From the NCBI RefSeq assembly GCF_904846415.1, contig NZ_CAJHAR010000001.1, positions 62,001 through 126,000 of the forward strand: DNA of 64,000 nucleotides, written 5' to 3'. The DNA comes from Psychrobacter piscatorii (GTDB taxonomy: Bacteria; Pseudomonadota; Gammaproteobacteria; Pseudomonadales; Moraxellaceae). Numbering within the stretch: position 1 is the stretch's first letter; each line of letters starts with the position of its first letter. A program made the position numbers and the translations under genes. This document shows positions 25,019 to 34,476 of this stretch, piece by piece. The notes beneath the pieces were generated by a model, which had not been told where the DNA came from, made no database searches, and saw only the letters and a list, made by a program, of their open reading frames with translations.

Positions 25019-25750
25019 TTAACCTCGTTCGCTGCGGTGCCACTCATAGAGACCGACAAAGGCGTTTACTTGATAAACCATGGTTTGAATCGCAAAGATA
25101 TAGTTACCAGACATGAGATTGACGATCAGCCACACAAAGTTGACGATGATCCATAACCACCAGTTAAAGGAATAACGCAGAATCATGGCGGCTTGCGCGG
25201 TAATAGAAAGCACAAAGGCAATGACGTTGATCCAAAAGAAAGAGATGAATCCCAAAAACAGACTATTATCATCCTCTACGACCGCATAACCATAGCTCGC
25301 CAGTAAATCATTGACGGTTGGGAAAAGAGCCAGACCAATGATGATAAATGCGGCAGTGATGAACCAAACGGCTTTGCTCGCTGATTTGGGTATCATGTCG
25401 CCATCAGGGTCGGTGTGTTTTGACCAGTAAAAGATGCCATACACATGAGTGAAAAAGTTAAATAGGGGCGCGAGCATCAGACCCACTGCGCCAGATGTTG
25501 CTTGTACAATGACTTCCCCTGCGGTTGCGCCCATACCAAAGCCATTGCCCATGACGTTTTTGCGAAATGACAGCGAGACGACGCAAACCAAGCCAATAAA
25601 TGAGACAGCCAAGTAAAACCAATCAAGCGTAGTGTGATCTGTAGTGAGCCAAAAACCTGCGGACAGAGCAATGACCCCGCAAATGAACCAAATGACAATC
25701 CATTGCATCGACCATTTTCCGGTGATGTTGTCCAATAGCTGAATACGCAT
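25019..25750 (-). CDS. pnuC: PnuC-type nicotinamide riboside transporter
   Basis: Inner-membrane uniporter-like protein of 243 residues with about seven hydrophobic helices and the PnuC-specific motif IFYWSKHTDPDGDMIPKSASK. It takes up nicotinamide riboside. The uptake is driven by cytosolic phosphorylation. The frame opens at 25783, but the ATG at 25750 has AGAGGA at good spacing and is the better start. It lies about 100 bases downstream of the NadR-like kinase gene, so the two form a salvage operon. Confidence 0.9.
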   Translation of the reverse strand: MRIQLLDNITGKWSMQWIVIWFICGVIALSAGFWLTTDHTTLDWFYLAVSFIGLVCVVSLSFRKNVMGNGFGMGATAGEVIVQATSGAVGLMLAPLFNFFTHVYGIFYWSKHTDPDGDMIPKSASKAVWFITAAFIIIGLALFPTVNDLLASYGYAVVEDDNSLFLGFISFFWINVIAFVLSITAQAAMILRYSFNWWLWIIVNFVWLIVNLMSGNYIFAIQTMVYQVNAFVGLYEWHRSERG

Positions 25751-25851
25751 AACTTTTTCCTCTAAAGTAAATACTGATTTCAATATGGCGCTAACTACAA
25801 TGCGCTAGCTAAGTAAATTATTATTATAAATGTGGCACCTATTGGCATAGC

Positions 25852-26916
25852 TTATGATGTTTTGCCATAGATGTGCTGATCGATAAATAACAACGCTTGC
25901 TGATAGCGAGCATCGTAATCCGGCTGGTCAATCATGTGCGGCGCGATATCGTGACGCGCAAAAATGTCTAGTAGGCGCTGCTCAAATCGTCCGCGTGCTT
26001 CAGGGGTACCCAAAGAGCGCATGCCATCATCGACCCATGGCGTATTGTTGTCGAGCATGATGGTGTAGTCTAACCGAAACTCATCAACGCAAGCAGCGAC
26101 AAAAGGATGGGTGCGACCCTCGTATTCTTCACAAAACGCTTGCGTGGTCACAAAATCCGTATCAACGATCGTGATCGGTGCAGTCGCATTGGCTTTAGAC
26201 TCTCGTATCGCTTGCGCATGATCCAGACAAATAGGGCCGTAATCGCTGTACTGTAGCCCAACTTCGCTACCGCCCAAATCTGTGCCAACATATATACGCC
26301 CCATCTCCAGCGCAAAGCTGGCACCGTAATAATTAGCCAGCTTATGCACCAGTGTTGTCTTGCCAGAGCTTTCACCGCCGACGATCGCAACGGTTTTTGT
26401 ATAGTTGGCGCGTGCTTCTGGATGAAGTGCTGACCAATGGGCGACTGGGTCGCGAGCAATGGCGTACGAGTCGAACTCAGGCTGTAGTGCTGTCGTGACC
26501 ACTTGTAGGATAAGTTGCTCCTGTACATCACTCTGCGTCAGCGGGTGGTTCTCCGCCATAAACAATACTGTCTCTGCAGGGAGTGCAAGTGCCTCTATCA
26601 AGCGCTGCAACTTAGCATTACTAGTCGCCACATCGATCCTGACATCCTCACTGCTATCATAAAGATGCTCATGAAGCGGCAACTCGATCTCATCAGTGGT
26701 ATGAATATGAATAAATGGTAAATCCGCACAGGCCATCTGTAGCCAACGCGCTTTGTCTTGTAAGGTGATCGTAAAATCTGGATGCGGTGATGGATGCGCC
26801 ATAATGACGATATGCAGGGTCTTTGCTTGTCCTGCTGCTTCTAATATGCTGCGCATTTGCCCCAAATGTAAGGGCTCAAAGTGTCCAATCATCAATCCGT
26901 TGTCGTACATAGCCAT
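25852..26916 (-). CDS. nadR: NadR-like protein with intact kinase and degenerate adenylyltransferase motifs
   Basis: Protein of 354 residues with the NadR order minus the N-terminal DNA-binding domain. A nucleotidyltransferase-like domain (about 1-165) is followed by a ribosylnicotinamide kinase domain (about 170-354) with an intact Walker A GGESSGKTT at 180-188. The nucleotidyltransferase motif GxFxPxHxGH reads GHFEPLHLGQ, with Gln20 for the last His. The ISxTxxR-type motif normally found before the domain boundary is not recognisable (there is YAIARDPVAHW instead). So kinase activity is likely and adenylyltransferase activity doubtful. A repressor helix-turn-helix is not visible. It is followed by pnuC. 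Confidence 0.85.
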   Translation of the reverse strand: MAMYDNGLMIGHFEPLHLGQMRSILEAAGQAKTLHIVIMAHPSPHPDFTITLQDKARWLQMACADLPFIHIHTTDEIELPLHEHLYDSSEDVRIDVATSNAKLQRLIEALALPAETVLFMAENHPLTQSDVQEQLILQVVTTALQPEFDSYAIARDPVAHWSALHPEARANYTKTVAIVGGESSGKTTLVHKLANYYGASFALEMGRIYVGTDLGGSEVGLQYSDYGPICLDHAQAIRESKANATAPITIVDTDFVTTQAFCEEYEGRTHPFVAACVDEFRLDYTIMLDNNTPWVDDGMRSLGTPEARGRFEQRLLDIFARHDIAPHMIDQPDYDARYQQALLFIDQHIYGKTS

Positions 26917-27492
26917 CCTTATTTTGTTTTAGGCTTATATTTGTTTTAGATTTAAGGATAAATCCTTTAAAACCTGAGTTACTTATCAGCATGGTATAAA
27001 GGTTTTAGAGGATTTACAGGTAGGTTATTGTAAATCTGACTTATATTTGACTCTTACGCAGATTCTTAACTTTTTCATCATCGGTTTTTGTATAAGTCTA
27101 AAAATAAAAAGCGAGTGATGATTTTTTGACAGTTGAAGGTTTGAGTGGTCATTATTACTATCAAATTTTTAGCAAAACGCTGCTTATCTCTTTGATTCAT
27201 TTAAAAAATAATGAACTGTGTAAGTAGCTAAAGCAAGGTTTTAGCAACAAAGTGGATTCTGAAACATTTTGAAATAACTATTTAAAATCAGGGGCTTGCG
27301 TGGTGGTATGACAGGTTAGGGCAAGCTTACGTATCATAAACTCACAAAGTACGTCTATACCTTCAACAGATAAATTTTCAAGAATTGATATACTTACTTG
27401 TAAGTTGGCAAGGCGAGGTAGCCTTAAGACTCAAAAAGTAAGAAAAGAAGAAAAAATACATTATAAAAATAGACAATAGAGAGGTATTTAGT
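26917..27492. other. long AT-rich intergenic region with inverted repeats
   Basis: Without a gene for 575 bases. The divergent promoters of nadR and the PspC gene must lie here. It contains the inverted repeat at 26959-27016 and a shorter pair, GACTTATA (27038-27045) / TATAAGTC (27091-27098). GATTTAC (27011-27017) can also pair with GTAAATC (27030-27036), so alternative folds are possible. Confidence 0.45.
26959..27016. repeat. 17-bp inverted repeat upstream of nadR
   Basis: TAAATCCTTTAAAACCT (26959-26975) is complementary to AGGTTTTAGAGGATTTA (27000-27016) at 16 of 17 positions, with a 24-base loop. The position just upstream of nadR suggests a leader structure or operator. It could also be a decayed mobile repeat. 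Confidence 0.5.
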
Positions 27493-27705
27493 TTGGCTAA
27501 GTTAGCAAAATTACATCGCTCACAAAATAATCGCATGATAGCGGGCGTGATGGGCGGTATTGCAGAATATGTCGGTTGGTCACCTACGTGGGTCAGATTA
27601 CTGTTTGTAATTGTCTCATCATTGAGTGCTGCCGTACCGGGTATTTTGATCTATATCGTATTATGGATAATCATGCCAAAAGCAAATAGCGATTCCTATC
27701 AGTAA
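27493..27705 (+). CDS. PspC domain membrane protein
   Basis: Seventy-residue PspC-domain protein: LHRSQNNRMIAGVMGGIAEYVGWSPTWVRLLFVI followed by a hydrophobic helix ending in YIVLWIIMPK, which is the family signature. PspC domains occur in envelope-stress responses and toxin-like orphan forms. No pspA or pspB is nearby. The start is a TTG (27493) with GAGAGG about 9 bases upstream. It is followed by an intergenic region with a terminator. Confidence 0.85.
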   Translation: MAKLAKLHRSQNNRMIAGVMGGIAEYVGWSPTWVRLLFVIVSSLSAAVPGILIYIVLWIIMPKANSDSYQ

Positions 27706-28090
27706 CCAGATTTAATATCTAGACATTAAGACCCGTTAAAAGAATCAAGTTTGTACCACAAGCAGTTGTCCAAAAAGTAGTCTCCAAAAATAAAAAGCCT
27801 GAATCATCAGGATGCCCAAGATACAATTTTCCTCCTGCCCGAATGCTCACGCATTTGGGTATTTTTTTGTTTTCAAGATTAGTCGCCGGTCAAGCATTTT
27901 TTATGATGATTTGGTCGTAAATCAGGGATATAGCCGCGTGTTTTTATCGACAACGCAAATTTAGTTAACGTAAATATGGATAAAATAGTCAATTTTTAGT
28001 AAGGTGAGCAGGCAAATAGCGTCGTTGCCAAATAGGTGACGAGTGCTATCAGAGATTTATTTAATCATACCCATTTCACAGTGACTTACT
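27706..28090. other. intergenic region before glyQ
   Basis: It holds a terminator and presumably the glyQS promoter. The small hairpin CCTGAATCATCAGG precedes the terminator. I see no T-box and no glycine riboswitch. Confidence 0.45.
27838..27867 (+). terminator. rho-independent terminator after the PspC gene
   Basis: CCCGAATGC (27838-27846) pairs with GCATTTGGG (27851-27859, one G-T pair), followed by TATTTTTTT. Confidence 0.75.
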
Positions 28091-29143
28091 ATGAAAACCC
28101 AAACTATGACATCCGAAGCGACAACCCCGATGATACAAGACAAAGACTCTCAACCGATGACTTTTCAGGACTTAATCCTAACCCTACAGAATTATTGGGC
28201 CGACAAGGGCTGCGTGGTATTGCAACCTTACGATATGGAAGTCGGCGCGGGCACGTTTCATACCGCTACGTTTTTGCGCTCGTTAGGTCCTGAGCGTTGG
28301 AATGCAGCGTATGTACAGCCGTCACGTCGCCCGACTGATGGTCGCTACGGTGACAACCCAAACCGCTTGCAACACTACTATCAGTTCCAAGTCGTGCTAA
28401 AGCCGAATCCACCTAATATCCAAGAGCTATATCTGGATTCGCTACGCGCTATTGGTATCGATCCATTGGTGCATGATGTGCGTTTTGTGGAAGATAACTG
28501 GGAATCACCAACGCTTGGCGCATGGGGACTTGGTTGGGAGATTTGGCTAAACGGTATGGAAGTGACTCAGTTCACGTACTTCCAGCAAGTCGGCGGTATT
28601 GAGTGCTTCCCAGTGACAGGTGAAATCACTTACGGTCTTGAGCGTCTGGCGATGTATGTGCAAGGCGTTGATAGCGTCTATGACTTGGTCTGGGCGGATG
28701 GTGAGTTTGGGCGTGTCACGTACGGTGATGTGTTCCATCAAAACGAAGTTGAGCAGTCGACCTACAATTTTGAACACGCTGATGTGCCAATGATGGGCGA
28801 GATGTTTGATTTTTATGAGCAGCAGGCAGATAAGTTGGTAGAAGCAGGATTGCCGTTGCCTGCTTATGAGATGGTGTTAAAAGCCTCTCATGCGTTTAAC
28901 TTGCTTGATGCACGCGGTGCGATTTCGGTCACTGAGCGTCAGCGTTTTATCCTGCGTGTACGCACACTTGCGCGTAAGGTTGCGTTTGGTTATGTCGAAG
29001 CTCGTGCCAAGTTAGGCTTCCCATTGGCAGATGAAGCGCACCGCGCCGAAGCTCTTGAGAAGTACTTGCCCAAAGAAGACGCGGCAGCAGACAGCTTAAC
29101 CAAAGAAAGCACTAATAACAATCAACCGACTAACAAGCAATAG
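28091..29143 (+). CDS. glyQ: glycyl-tRNA synthetase alpha subunit
   Basis: Catalytic alpha chain of the bacterial heterotetrameric glycyl-tRNA synthetase, 350 residues with the usual content ([54 protein letters not shown]). A poorly conserved N-terminal extension of about 22 residues and a Thr/Asn-rich C-terminal tail are present. The start has no strong ribosome site, so an internal Met (for example before QDKDSQ or TFQDL) is possible. glyS follows 9 bases later. Confidence 0.95.
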   Translation: MKTQTMTSEATTPMIQDKDSQPMTFQDLILTLQNYWADKGCVVLQPYDMEVGAGTFHTATFLRSLGPERWNAAYVQPSRRPTDGRYGDNPNRLQHYYQFQVVLKPNPPNIQELYLDSLRAIGIDPLVHDVRFVEDNWESPTLGAWGLGWEIWLNGMEVTQFTYFQQVGGIECFPVTGEITYGLERLAMYVQGVDSVYDLVWADGEFGRVTYGDVFHQNEVEQSTYNFEHADVPMMGEMFDFYEQQADKLVEAGLPLPAYEMVLKASHAFNLLDARGAISVTERQRFILRVRTLARKVAFGYVEARAKLGFPLADEAHRAEALEKYLPKEDAAADSLTKESTNNNQPTNKQ

Positions 29144-29152
29144 GAGCATCCC

Positions 29153-31246
29153 ATGAGTACTATTCTATTTGAACTGGGGTGTGAAGAGCTACCTCCAAAG
29201 AGCCTAAAACCATTACGCGATGCGCTGCAAGCCAGTGTCGCTGAGCAGTTGTCTGCAGCTGAGATTACCTTTGATAGCATCAAAGCCTTTGCCGCACCGC
29301 GCCGTTTGGCGATTCAAATTGAAGGCATTAGCGACAAGCAACCTGATCGCACTGAGCAAAAACGCGGACCAGCTATCAAAGCGGCATTTGACGCAGAGGG
29401 CAATCCAACCCGCGCGGCGATGGGTTTTGCCAAAGGCTTAGGTATTGAAGCGAGCGAGCTTACGACCATTAACACCGATAAAGGTGACTATGTCGGCTTT
29501 GAGCAAACGATCAGTGGTCAAGCGACTACCGAGCTACTGCCAGCGATTTTCCAAACGGCGTTAGATAGCCTACCGATTGCCAAACGTATGCGCTCAGGCG
29601 CAAGTCGCAACGAGTTTGTACGTCCAGTACAGTGGGTAGTATTGATGCAGGATGATACTGTCATTGATGCCACTATCCAAGGGCATGAGACAGGCTCGCA
29701 AACGCGTGGTCATCGCTTCCACAGCCCTGACTACCATAACATTGCTCATACCAATGACTATGAGCAACTGTTAGATGGTTTAAAAGTCGTGGCAGATTTT
29801 GATAAGCGTCAAATGCTGATCAAAAACCAAGTCAAAGCATTGGCAGATGAAGTTAATTCTGATGCTATCGTACCGCAGGATTTATTGGACGAAGTCACCG
29901 CATTGGTTGATTTCCCCATTGCATTACGAGCCAGCTTTGAGGCGCGCTTTTTACAAGTGCCACAAGAAGCGCTTATCTCGACCATGCAAGCGGATCAAAA
30001 GTATTTTTGCTTGACCGATAAAATTGGCAAATTGCAGCCTTACTTTATCTTTATCACCAATATTGAATCAAAAGATCCCAATCAGATTATCGAAGGTAAT
30101 GAAAAAGTGGTGCGTCCGCGTTTGGCTGATGCAGAGTTTTTCTTCTTACAAGATCAAAAGCAGCCGTTATTTGCACTCACAGAGAGTCTGAAAACTCGCG
30201 TATTCCAAGACAAACTGGGGACGATTTGGGAGAAGTCTGAGCGTATTGCTAAGCTTGCCGCGTTTATCGCCACATTGATGCAGCAGCAAGGTCACGATAT
30301 CAATGTCGATGACACCGTACGTGCGGGTATTTTGTCTAAAGCAGATTTGGCCAGCTCCCTCGTTGGTGAATATCCTGAATTGCAAGGTATCGCGGGTACT
30401 TATTATGCGCGTCTGAATGATGAGCCTGAAGCAGTTGCGGCAAGTTTAGAGGAGCAATACCTGCCTAAGTTCAGTGGTGATGTATTACCACAGACACCGA
30501 TTGGCATCTGCTTAGCATTAGCTGATCGTTTGGATACGTTGGTTGGTATTTTTGCGATTGACCAAGTACCAACGGGTTCAAAAGATCCGTTTAGCTTACG
30601 TCGTTCTGCCATTGGTATTTTACGCATTTTGATTGAAAAGCAGTTACCGATTAATCTGGTGGCATTGGTTGAGCAAGCGATTAAAGGCTATAGCGATGCT
30701 GAAGGTAGCAAGATTGCCAAAATGGGCGATACTTTTACCCAAGTCATGGCGTTCTTAAACTCGCGCTATCGTGCGATGTATACCGAGCAAGGCGTTAGCG
30801 TTGATACGATTCAGGCTGTACAAGCGATTAACCCGCATATGCCGCTTGATTTTGATCAGCGTATTCGCGCCGTACAAGCGTTTAGTGAGCTGTCACAAGC
30901 GTCGATGTTGGCTGATTCAAACAAGCGTGTTGCCAATATATTGGCCAAATCAGAAGTGAGCGTTGCTGATACAGTTGATGAGACGCTACTGTCTGAACCT
31001 GCTGAGCAAAATTTATATGCAAATGTGAAGCAAGCACAGACAAGGGTACAACCATTGCTGGAGCAAGCGGACTATACGCAAGTATTGCAAACGCTGGCGA
31101 GCTTAGATGAGCCATTGACACAGTTCTTTGATAATGTGATGGTTAATAGTGAAGATGCGGCGCTCAAAAACAATCGCTTGGCATTGCTCAAGCAGGTACG
31201 CGCCTTGTTCTTGACTGTAGCTGATATCAGTGAGTTACAGCTATAA
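29153..31246 (+). CDS. glyS: glycyl-tRNA synthetase beta subunit
   Basis: Beta chain of glycyl-tRNA synthetase, 697 residues, close to the normal length. It starts with TILFELGCEELPPKSLKPLRDAL, has the catalytic-adjacent HxxxDxxP-like HD-domain region, and the C-terminal anticodon-binding part (LRSQVRALFLTV-like end). The ribosome site AGGAGC is about 7 bases before the ATG. It forms an operon with glyQ and is followed by a terminator. Confidence 0.97.
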   Translation: MSTILFELGCEELPPKSLKPLRDALQASVAEQLSAAEITFDSIKAFAAPRRLAIQIEGISDKQPDRTEQKRGPAIKAAFDAEGNPTRAAMGFAKGLGIEASELTTINTDKGDYVGFEQTISGQATTELLPAIFQTALDSLPIAKRMRSGASRNEFVRPVQWVVLMQDDTVIDATIQGHETGSQTRGHRFHSPDYHNIAHTNDYEQLLDGLKVVADFDKRQMLIKNQVKALADEVNSDAIVPQDLLDEVTALVDFPIALRASFEARFLQVPQEALISTMQADQKYFCLTDKIGKLQPYFIFITNIESKDPNQIIEGNEKVVRPRLADAEFFFLQDQKQPLFALTESLKTRVFQDKLGTIWEKSERIAKLAAFIATLMQQQGHDINVDDTVRAGILSKADLASSLVGEYPELQGIAGTYYARLNDEPEAVAASLEEQYLPKFSGDVLPQTPIGICLALADRLDTLVGIFAIDQVPTGSKDPFSLRRSAIGILRILIEKQLPINLVALVEQAIKGYSDAEGSKIAKMGDTFTQVMAFLNSRYRAMYTEQGVSVDTIQAVQAINPHMPLDFDQRIRAVQAFSELSQASMLADSNKRVANILAKSEVSVADTVDETLLSEPAEQNLYANVKQAQTRVQPLLEQADYTQVLQTLASLDEPLTQFFDNVMVNSEDAALKNNRLALLKQVRALFLTVADISELQL

Positions 31247-31276
31247 CTGCTAGCCTTTAATCTTAGGTTTTGATAT

Positions 31277-31305
31277 AAAAACTGGCTCAATGTGGCCAGT
31301 TTTTT
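31277..31305 (+). terminator. rho-independent terminator after glyS
   Basis: AAAACTGGC (31277-31285) pairs with GCCAGTTTT (31295-31303), followed by more T. Confidence 0.85.
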
Positions 31306-31495
31306 GTTGCTATAGCACTTGGGTATTTGTCAGTGCCATTAATGACAATCCAGCATAATCAACAATTAACCGTAAAGTCATTGTGCCATTGCCATTATTG
31401 ACGGTAAAATTTATGCATTCGAGCGTATTGGATCATGGTAAGTGTCATCACTCTTGTTATTCATTACGTTTATTTGTCATTGAAGGAGCGCTGCC

Positions 31496-31792
31496 GTGTT
31501 TGCCGTTATTATTGTCATTCTTATTATCTGGGCTTCCATGTGGGCTTTTTACAAGTTTATGTACCCACGTCCACCCAAAAGCATGATGCCAAAAGAGGGT
31601 GATGTCACCACACCGCGTCAGTGCAATTTTTGTGGTAACAGTTTGGCGGAGTATCGCGGTGTCCTTGAAACTAAGCCTAGCTTAGCGACAACCAGTGATG
31701 GTAATACTGAATCAGCCCAAGAATTATTCTTTTGCAATTATGAGCATCAGGCAGACTTTCACGCAGGCAAGACTTACAAACCTTATGCGTAA
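31496..31792 (+). CDS. small membrane-anchored protein with a Cys-rich motif, unknown
   Basis: Ninety-eight-residue protein. An N-terminal hydrophobic helix (about 1-22, VIIVILIIWASMWAFYKFMY) is followed by a soluble tail. The tail has CNFCGNSLAEYRG and a later FFCNYEHQADFH. The CxxC...C/H set could bind zinc. The start is GTG with AAGGAG 7 bases upstream. No terminator follows for its own strand; the hairpin at 31824-31851 fits the opposite strand. I do not recognise the family. Confidence 0.65.
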   Translation: MFAVIIVILIIWASMWAFYKFMYPRPPKSMMPKEGDVTTPRQCNFCGNSLAEYRGVLETKPSLATTSDGNTESAQELFFCNYEHQADFHAGKTYKPYA

Positions 31793-31823
31793 GTAGATAG
31801 ATAAAAACGATTGAACATAAAAA

Positions 31824-31851
31824 AGCGCTTAGCTTTAGTAGGCTAAGCGCT
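31824..31851 (-). terminator. terminator of zapA (minus strand)
   Basis: AGCGCTTAGC (31824-31833) pairs with GCTAAGCGCT (31842-31851), 10 bp perfect. On the minus strand six T follow (31823-31818). Confidence 0.8.
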
Positions 31852-31938
31852 AATAGGTTTGATGCTTTTTCATCATATCGCACACTATTAGATCATGCAT
31901 GTTTTGAACGATCTGTTTGCTTATAAAACACTGCTAAC

Positions 31939-32385
31939 TTAAAGAATAGAGTGGGCGTCTTTCATGATTTTATTTAACAATGCCTGTGATTGCTTATCTT
32001 TTTGTACACGGTCTTCATCACTTCTTTGATTGGCATGGATTTTTTCGTATAAATTCAAGCAACACAGTACTAGTATGCTTTCTTGACTGAGGCTTGGTGC
32101 ATCTCGCTTTAGATCAAGCGCATAGTTATTGATATAAGACACCGCTGATAGCAGTTCTTCTTGCTCATGTACTGGGCAAAAAATTGGATAAGTAACACCA
32201 GCAATCGCGATATCTACTTTTTTGATTTGTGGTTCTGGCGCTTTAGGTGTCTTGGTATTCGATTCTGCCATGGCGCTTGATATATTTGATCCTGTGGCTG
32301 TCGTTTTTTGCGCTGCTGATGGTGCATTTGGCGCTTGAGTATTTTTTGGTTGTTTGTCTATCGATTTACTTTGGTCATCGGTCAT
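31939..32385 (-). CDS. zapA: cell division protein ZapA
   Basis: FtsZ-bundling protein of 148 residues. A Ser/Thr/Pro/Lys-rich N-terminal segment of about 50 residues is unusual for the family. It is followed by the ZapA core (VDIAIAGVTYPIFCPVHEQEELL, then AVSYINNYALDLKRD) and the coiled-coil-forming helix. The position near a ZapB-like coiled-coil gene on the same strand and the divergent ygfB gene is the standard gammaproteobacterial layout. The 6S RNA gene expected after zapA in some relatives was not seen. Confidence 0.85.
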   Translation of the reverse strand: MTDDQSKSIDKQPKNTQAPNAPSAAQKTTATGSNISSAMAESNTKTPKAPEPQIKKVDIAIAGVTYPIFCPVHEQEELLSAVSYINNYALDLKRDAPSLSQESILVLCCLNLYEKIHANQRSDEDRVQKDKQSQALLNKIMKDAHSIL

Positions 32386-32492
32386 GATACATCCTACAAT
32401 GTCTGGTCAGTGAAATGAGTGATATCAGGTTTTACAAATAGCGTTGGGCGGTTTGATAAGTAGCATATTTTGCTATCTATTACAGGAATGCG

Positions 32493-32933
32493 TTAGCCTT
32501 CTGCTTGATCGATAAGGGTCAGGCGTTGCAATACTACTTGCGTGCGCTCGGCGGCTAATTGGTTCTTCTTTTGCAGTTCACTGTTTTGTTGTTTGATATC
32601 GCTATATTGCTGCTTCAATTCATTATTGTGCTTTTGCAGCTCGCTATTTTGTTGTTGTAATTGACTGATTTGTTTTTGCAGTTTGTCTTGTTCTTCACCG
32701 ATCATATGATGCGCTTCTGCGAGACTCTGATAGCGCTTGTCGAGATCGTTCAGTTGCTTTTTGGCACCGTCACGTTCGCTATGACTATTATCGAGCTTTG
32801 TCTTTAGAGCGGCAAATTCTTTAGAGTCGGTGACAGGGTGTTGTTTAAGGCTGCTAAGTTCAGCACTGACAAGCTGATACTGTTTTTTGATGTCGAGTAC
32901 CATTTTTTCTAATATTCTAAGTTGATCATACAT
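32493..32933 (-). CDS. ZapB-like / TIGR02449-type coiled-coil protein
   Basis: A long Gln/Leu/Lys-rich coiled-coil of 146 residues (heptads from about residue 55 to 125, with repeated LQQQNSELQK and LKQQYSDIKQ units). It is similar in layout to the TIGR02449/ZapB-like proteins encoded upstream of zapA. A role in FtsZ-ring positioning is inferred from that context. It is separated from zapA by about 107 bases in the same direction. Confidence 0.75.
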   Translation of the reverse strand: MYDQLRILEKMVLDIKKQYQLVSAELSSLKQHPVTDSKEFAALKTKLDNSHSERDGAKKQLNDLDKRYQSLAEAHHMIGEEQDKLQKQISQLQQQNSELQKHNNELKQQYSDIKQQNSELQKKNQLAAERTQVVLQRLTLIDQAEG

Positions 32934-33144
32934 AGTCAGTTTTTATCCTTAACAAGTAAGCGTGAATGAATTTTGTTCGCTGCATTTAATAATGCCATAG
33001 GTGACCGCATAATATCTATATCAACAAAGTAATTACAAGCACAAGGCTTTGTATTTTTACTTTTATTTATCGATGATTTGTCCCTGACATTTTATCGCGA
33101 TTTTTTTATTTTATAAGTAACACTTAATCACTAGGACATCTGTT

Positions 33145-33798
33145 ATGAATGATAATATCTCTGGCTGGAATACTTGGCTGACTGCGTTTGACGACTGGAC
33201 TGACGTGTCTATCAGTGAAGTGCATGGCCTAATGACAGGGCTCATGACGGCCTGTAACGCGCCTGATGAAGCAACATGGGCGAAGGTGTTTGAAGAGCTG
33301 AGCTTTGCGCCACTACCAGAGGCTGCATTGACCTTGTTGACAGAGGAAGCAGAAGACACCGTGTTTCAGTTAAAAGATAAAGATGATGCTTACGCCTATA
33401 TGCCGCTCATCCCTGATGATGAACATGATTTATACGAGCGTGTGATGGCATTGAAACAGTGGTCAAACGGCTTTATGACGGGTTTTGGTATTACTGATTG
33501 CGGTTTGACCAGTGAAGAGAATGAGATGTTATCTGATTTGGCTAAGATCGGTGCGATTCGTTTAGAGGAAGATGAAGATTTTGAAGGTGGTGAAGAGTCT
33601 TATCTTTATATCTATGAGTTTGCTCGTATGGTGCCAGTGAGCTTTGCGACGCGTAAACGTAAGCCTGTGAAAGACATCGCGCTGATTGCTGGACTGTCTA
33701 TCAATGCCAAAACCACCAAAGAGCTACAAGCAGAAGGCAGGTTACCAAAACCGATGCCGCCAGTGCTTGACGTGATGAATCAGAATAATCCATCATAA
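33145..33798 (+). CDS. YgfB/YecA family (UPF0149) protein
   Basis: Acidic cytoplasmic protein of 217 residues with the UPF0149 pattern (SEVHGLMTGLMTACNAPD, LKQWSNGFMTGFGI, EESYLYIYEFARMVPVS). YgfB-type proteins are helical; one has been linked to beta-lactam resistance regulation in Pseudomonas via ampDh3. A C-terminal proline-rich tail is present. It is divergent from the zapA genes. Confidence 0.88.
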   Translation: MNDNISGWNTWLTAFDDWTDVSISEVHGLMTGLMTACNAPDEATWAKVFEELSFAPLPEAALTLLTEEAEDTVFQLKDKDDAYAYMPLIPDDEHDLYERVMALKQWSNGFMTGFGITDCGLTSEENEMLSDLAKIGAIRLEEDEDFEGGEESYLYIYEFARMVPVSFATRKRKPVKDIALIAGLSINAKTTKELQAEGRLPKPMPPVLDVMNQNNPS

Positions 33799-33857
33799 GT
33801 GATACTATTTGACAACAGCCATCGTGATTTGCGATAAAAGAACAAAGGAAGGCAAGG

Positions 33858-34340
33858 ATGATCACGGATAATGACAGGCAACATCTGCGTCGCTGTATTG
33901 AGCTTGCCACCGAGGCCTTAGACGCAGGTGATGAGCCGTTCGGTAGTGTATTGGTTGATGGTGAAGGTCATGTGCTATATGAGGATCGCAATCGTATCAA
34001 CACAGTCGATGCCACTTATCATCCTGAAATCGCTGTCGCAAAGTGGGCGGCTCAAAACATGACGGTCGATGCACGAGCCGTAGCTGTGGTTTATACCTCA
34101 GGTGAGCACTGTGCCATGTGCGCGGCGGCGCATGCTTGGGCAGGTCTTGGTTGCATTGTCTATATCAGCTCATCCAAGCAACTGAGCGAATGGATGAAGG
34201 AGATGGGTGCGGGGTCTGCATCACCAGTGAGTAGTTTACCCATTCAAGCTGTTGCTCCAAACGTGCCAGTGACAGGACCTATTTCAGGTCTGGATGAAGA
34301 AGTAAGAGCTTTACAGCGGCGCTCATTCCAAAAAGGGTAG
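33858..34340 (+). CDS. nucleoside/CMP deaminase family protein
   Basis: Zinc-dependent deaminase-fold protein of 160 residues. The catalytic HxE is HPE in TYHPEIAVAKWAA (the usual form is HAE). The Cys ligands are in EHCAMCAAAH. The overall pattern, including EPFGSVLVDGEGHVL, resembles guanine-deaminase/tRNA-adenosine deaminase-like enzymes. The substrate cannot be decided. It starts 60 bases after the ygfB-like gene. Confidence 0.82.
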   Translation: MITDNDRQHLRRCIELATEALDAGDEPFGSVLVDGEGHVLYEDRNRINTVDATYHPEIAVAKWAAQNMTVDARAVAVVYTSGEHCAMCAAAHAWAGLGCIVYISSSKQLSEWMKEMGAGSASPVSSLPIQAVAPNVPVTGPISGLDEEVRALQRRSFQKG

Positions 34341-34476
34341 CGCCTACTTATTTTATGCCATTTCGAAAACCAAAGTTGTGAGTAAACGAGTGCCAGTATA
34401 TTTGATAAGCTTGGCAAGTTTCACTTAGCGAGTGGTGTATTTTGGAGTTGGCACTATATCGTAATAAGGATATTTT

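Noticed and set aside
27706..28090. Glycine riboswitch or T-box before glyQ
   Set aside because: No conserved core of either is visible; only a plain terminator and a small hairpin.
28036..28293. 85-residue frame overlapping the glyQ start
   Set aside because: It is the alternate frame of glyQ and has no ribosome site.
31793..31938. 6S RNA gene next to zapA
   Set aside because: The only structure is a 10-bp terminator hairpin; the long 6S fold is not there.
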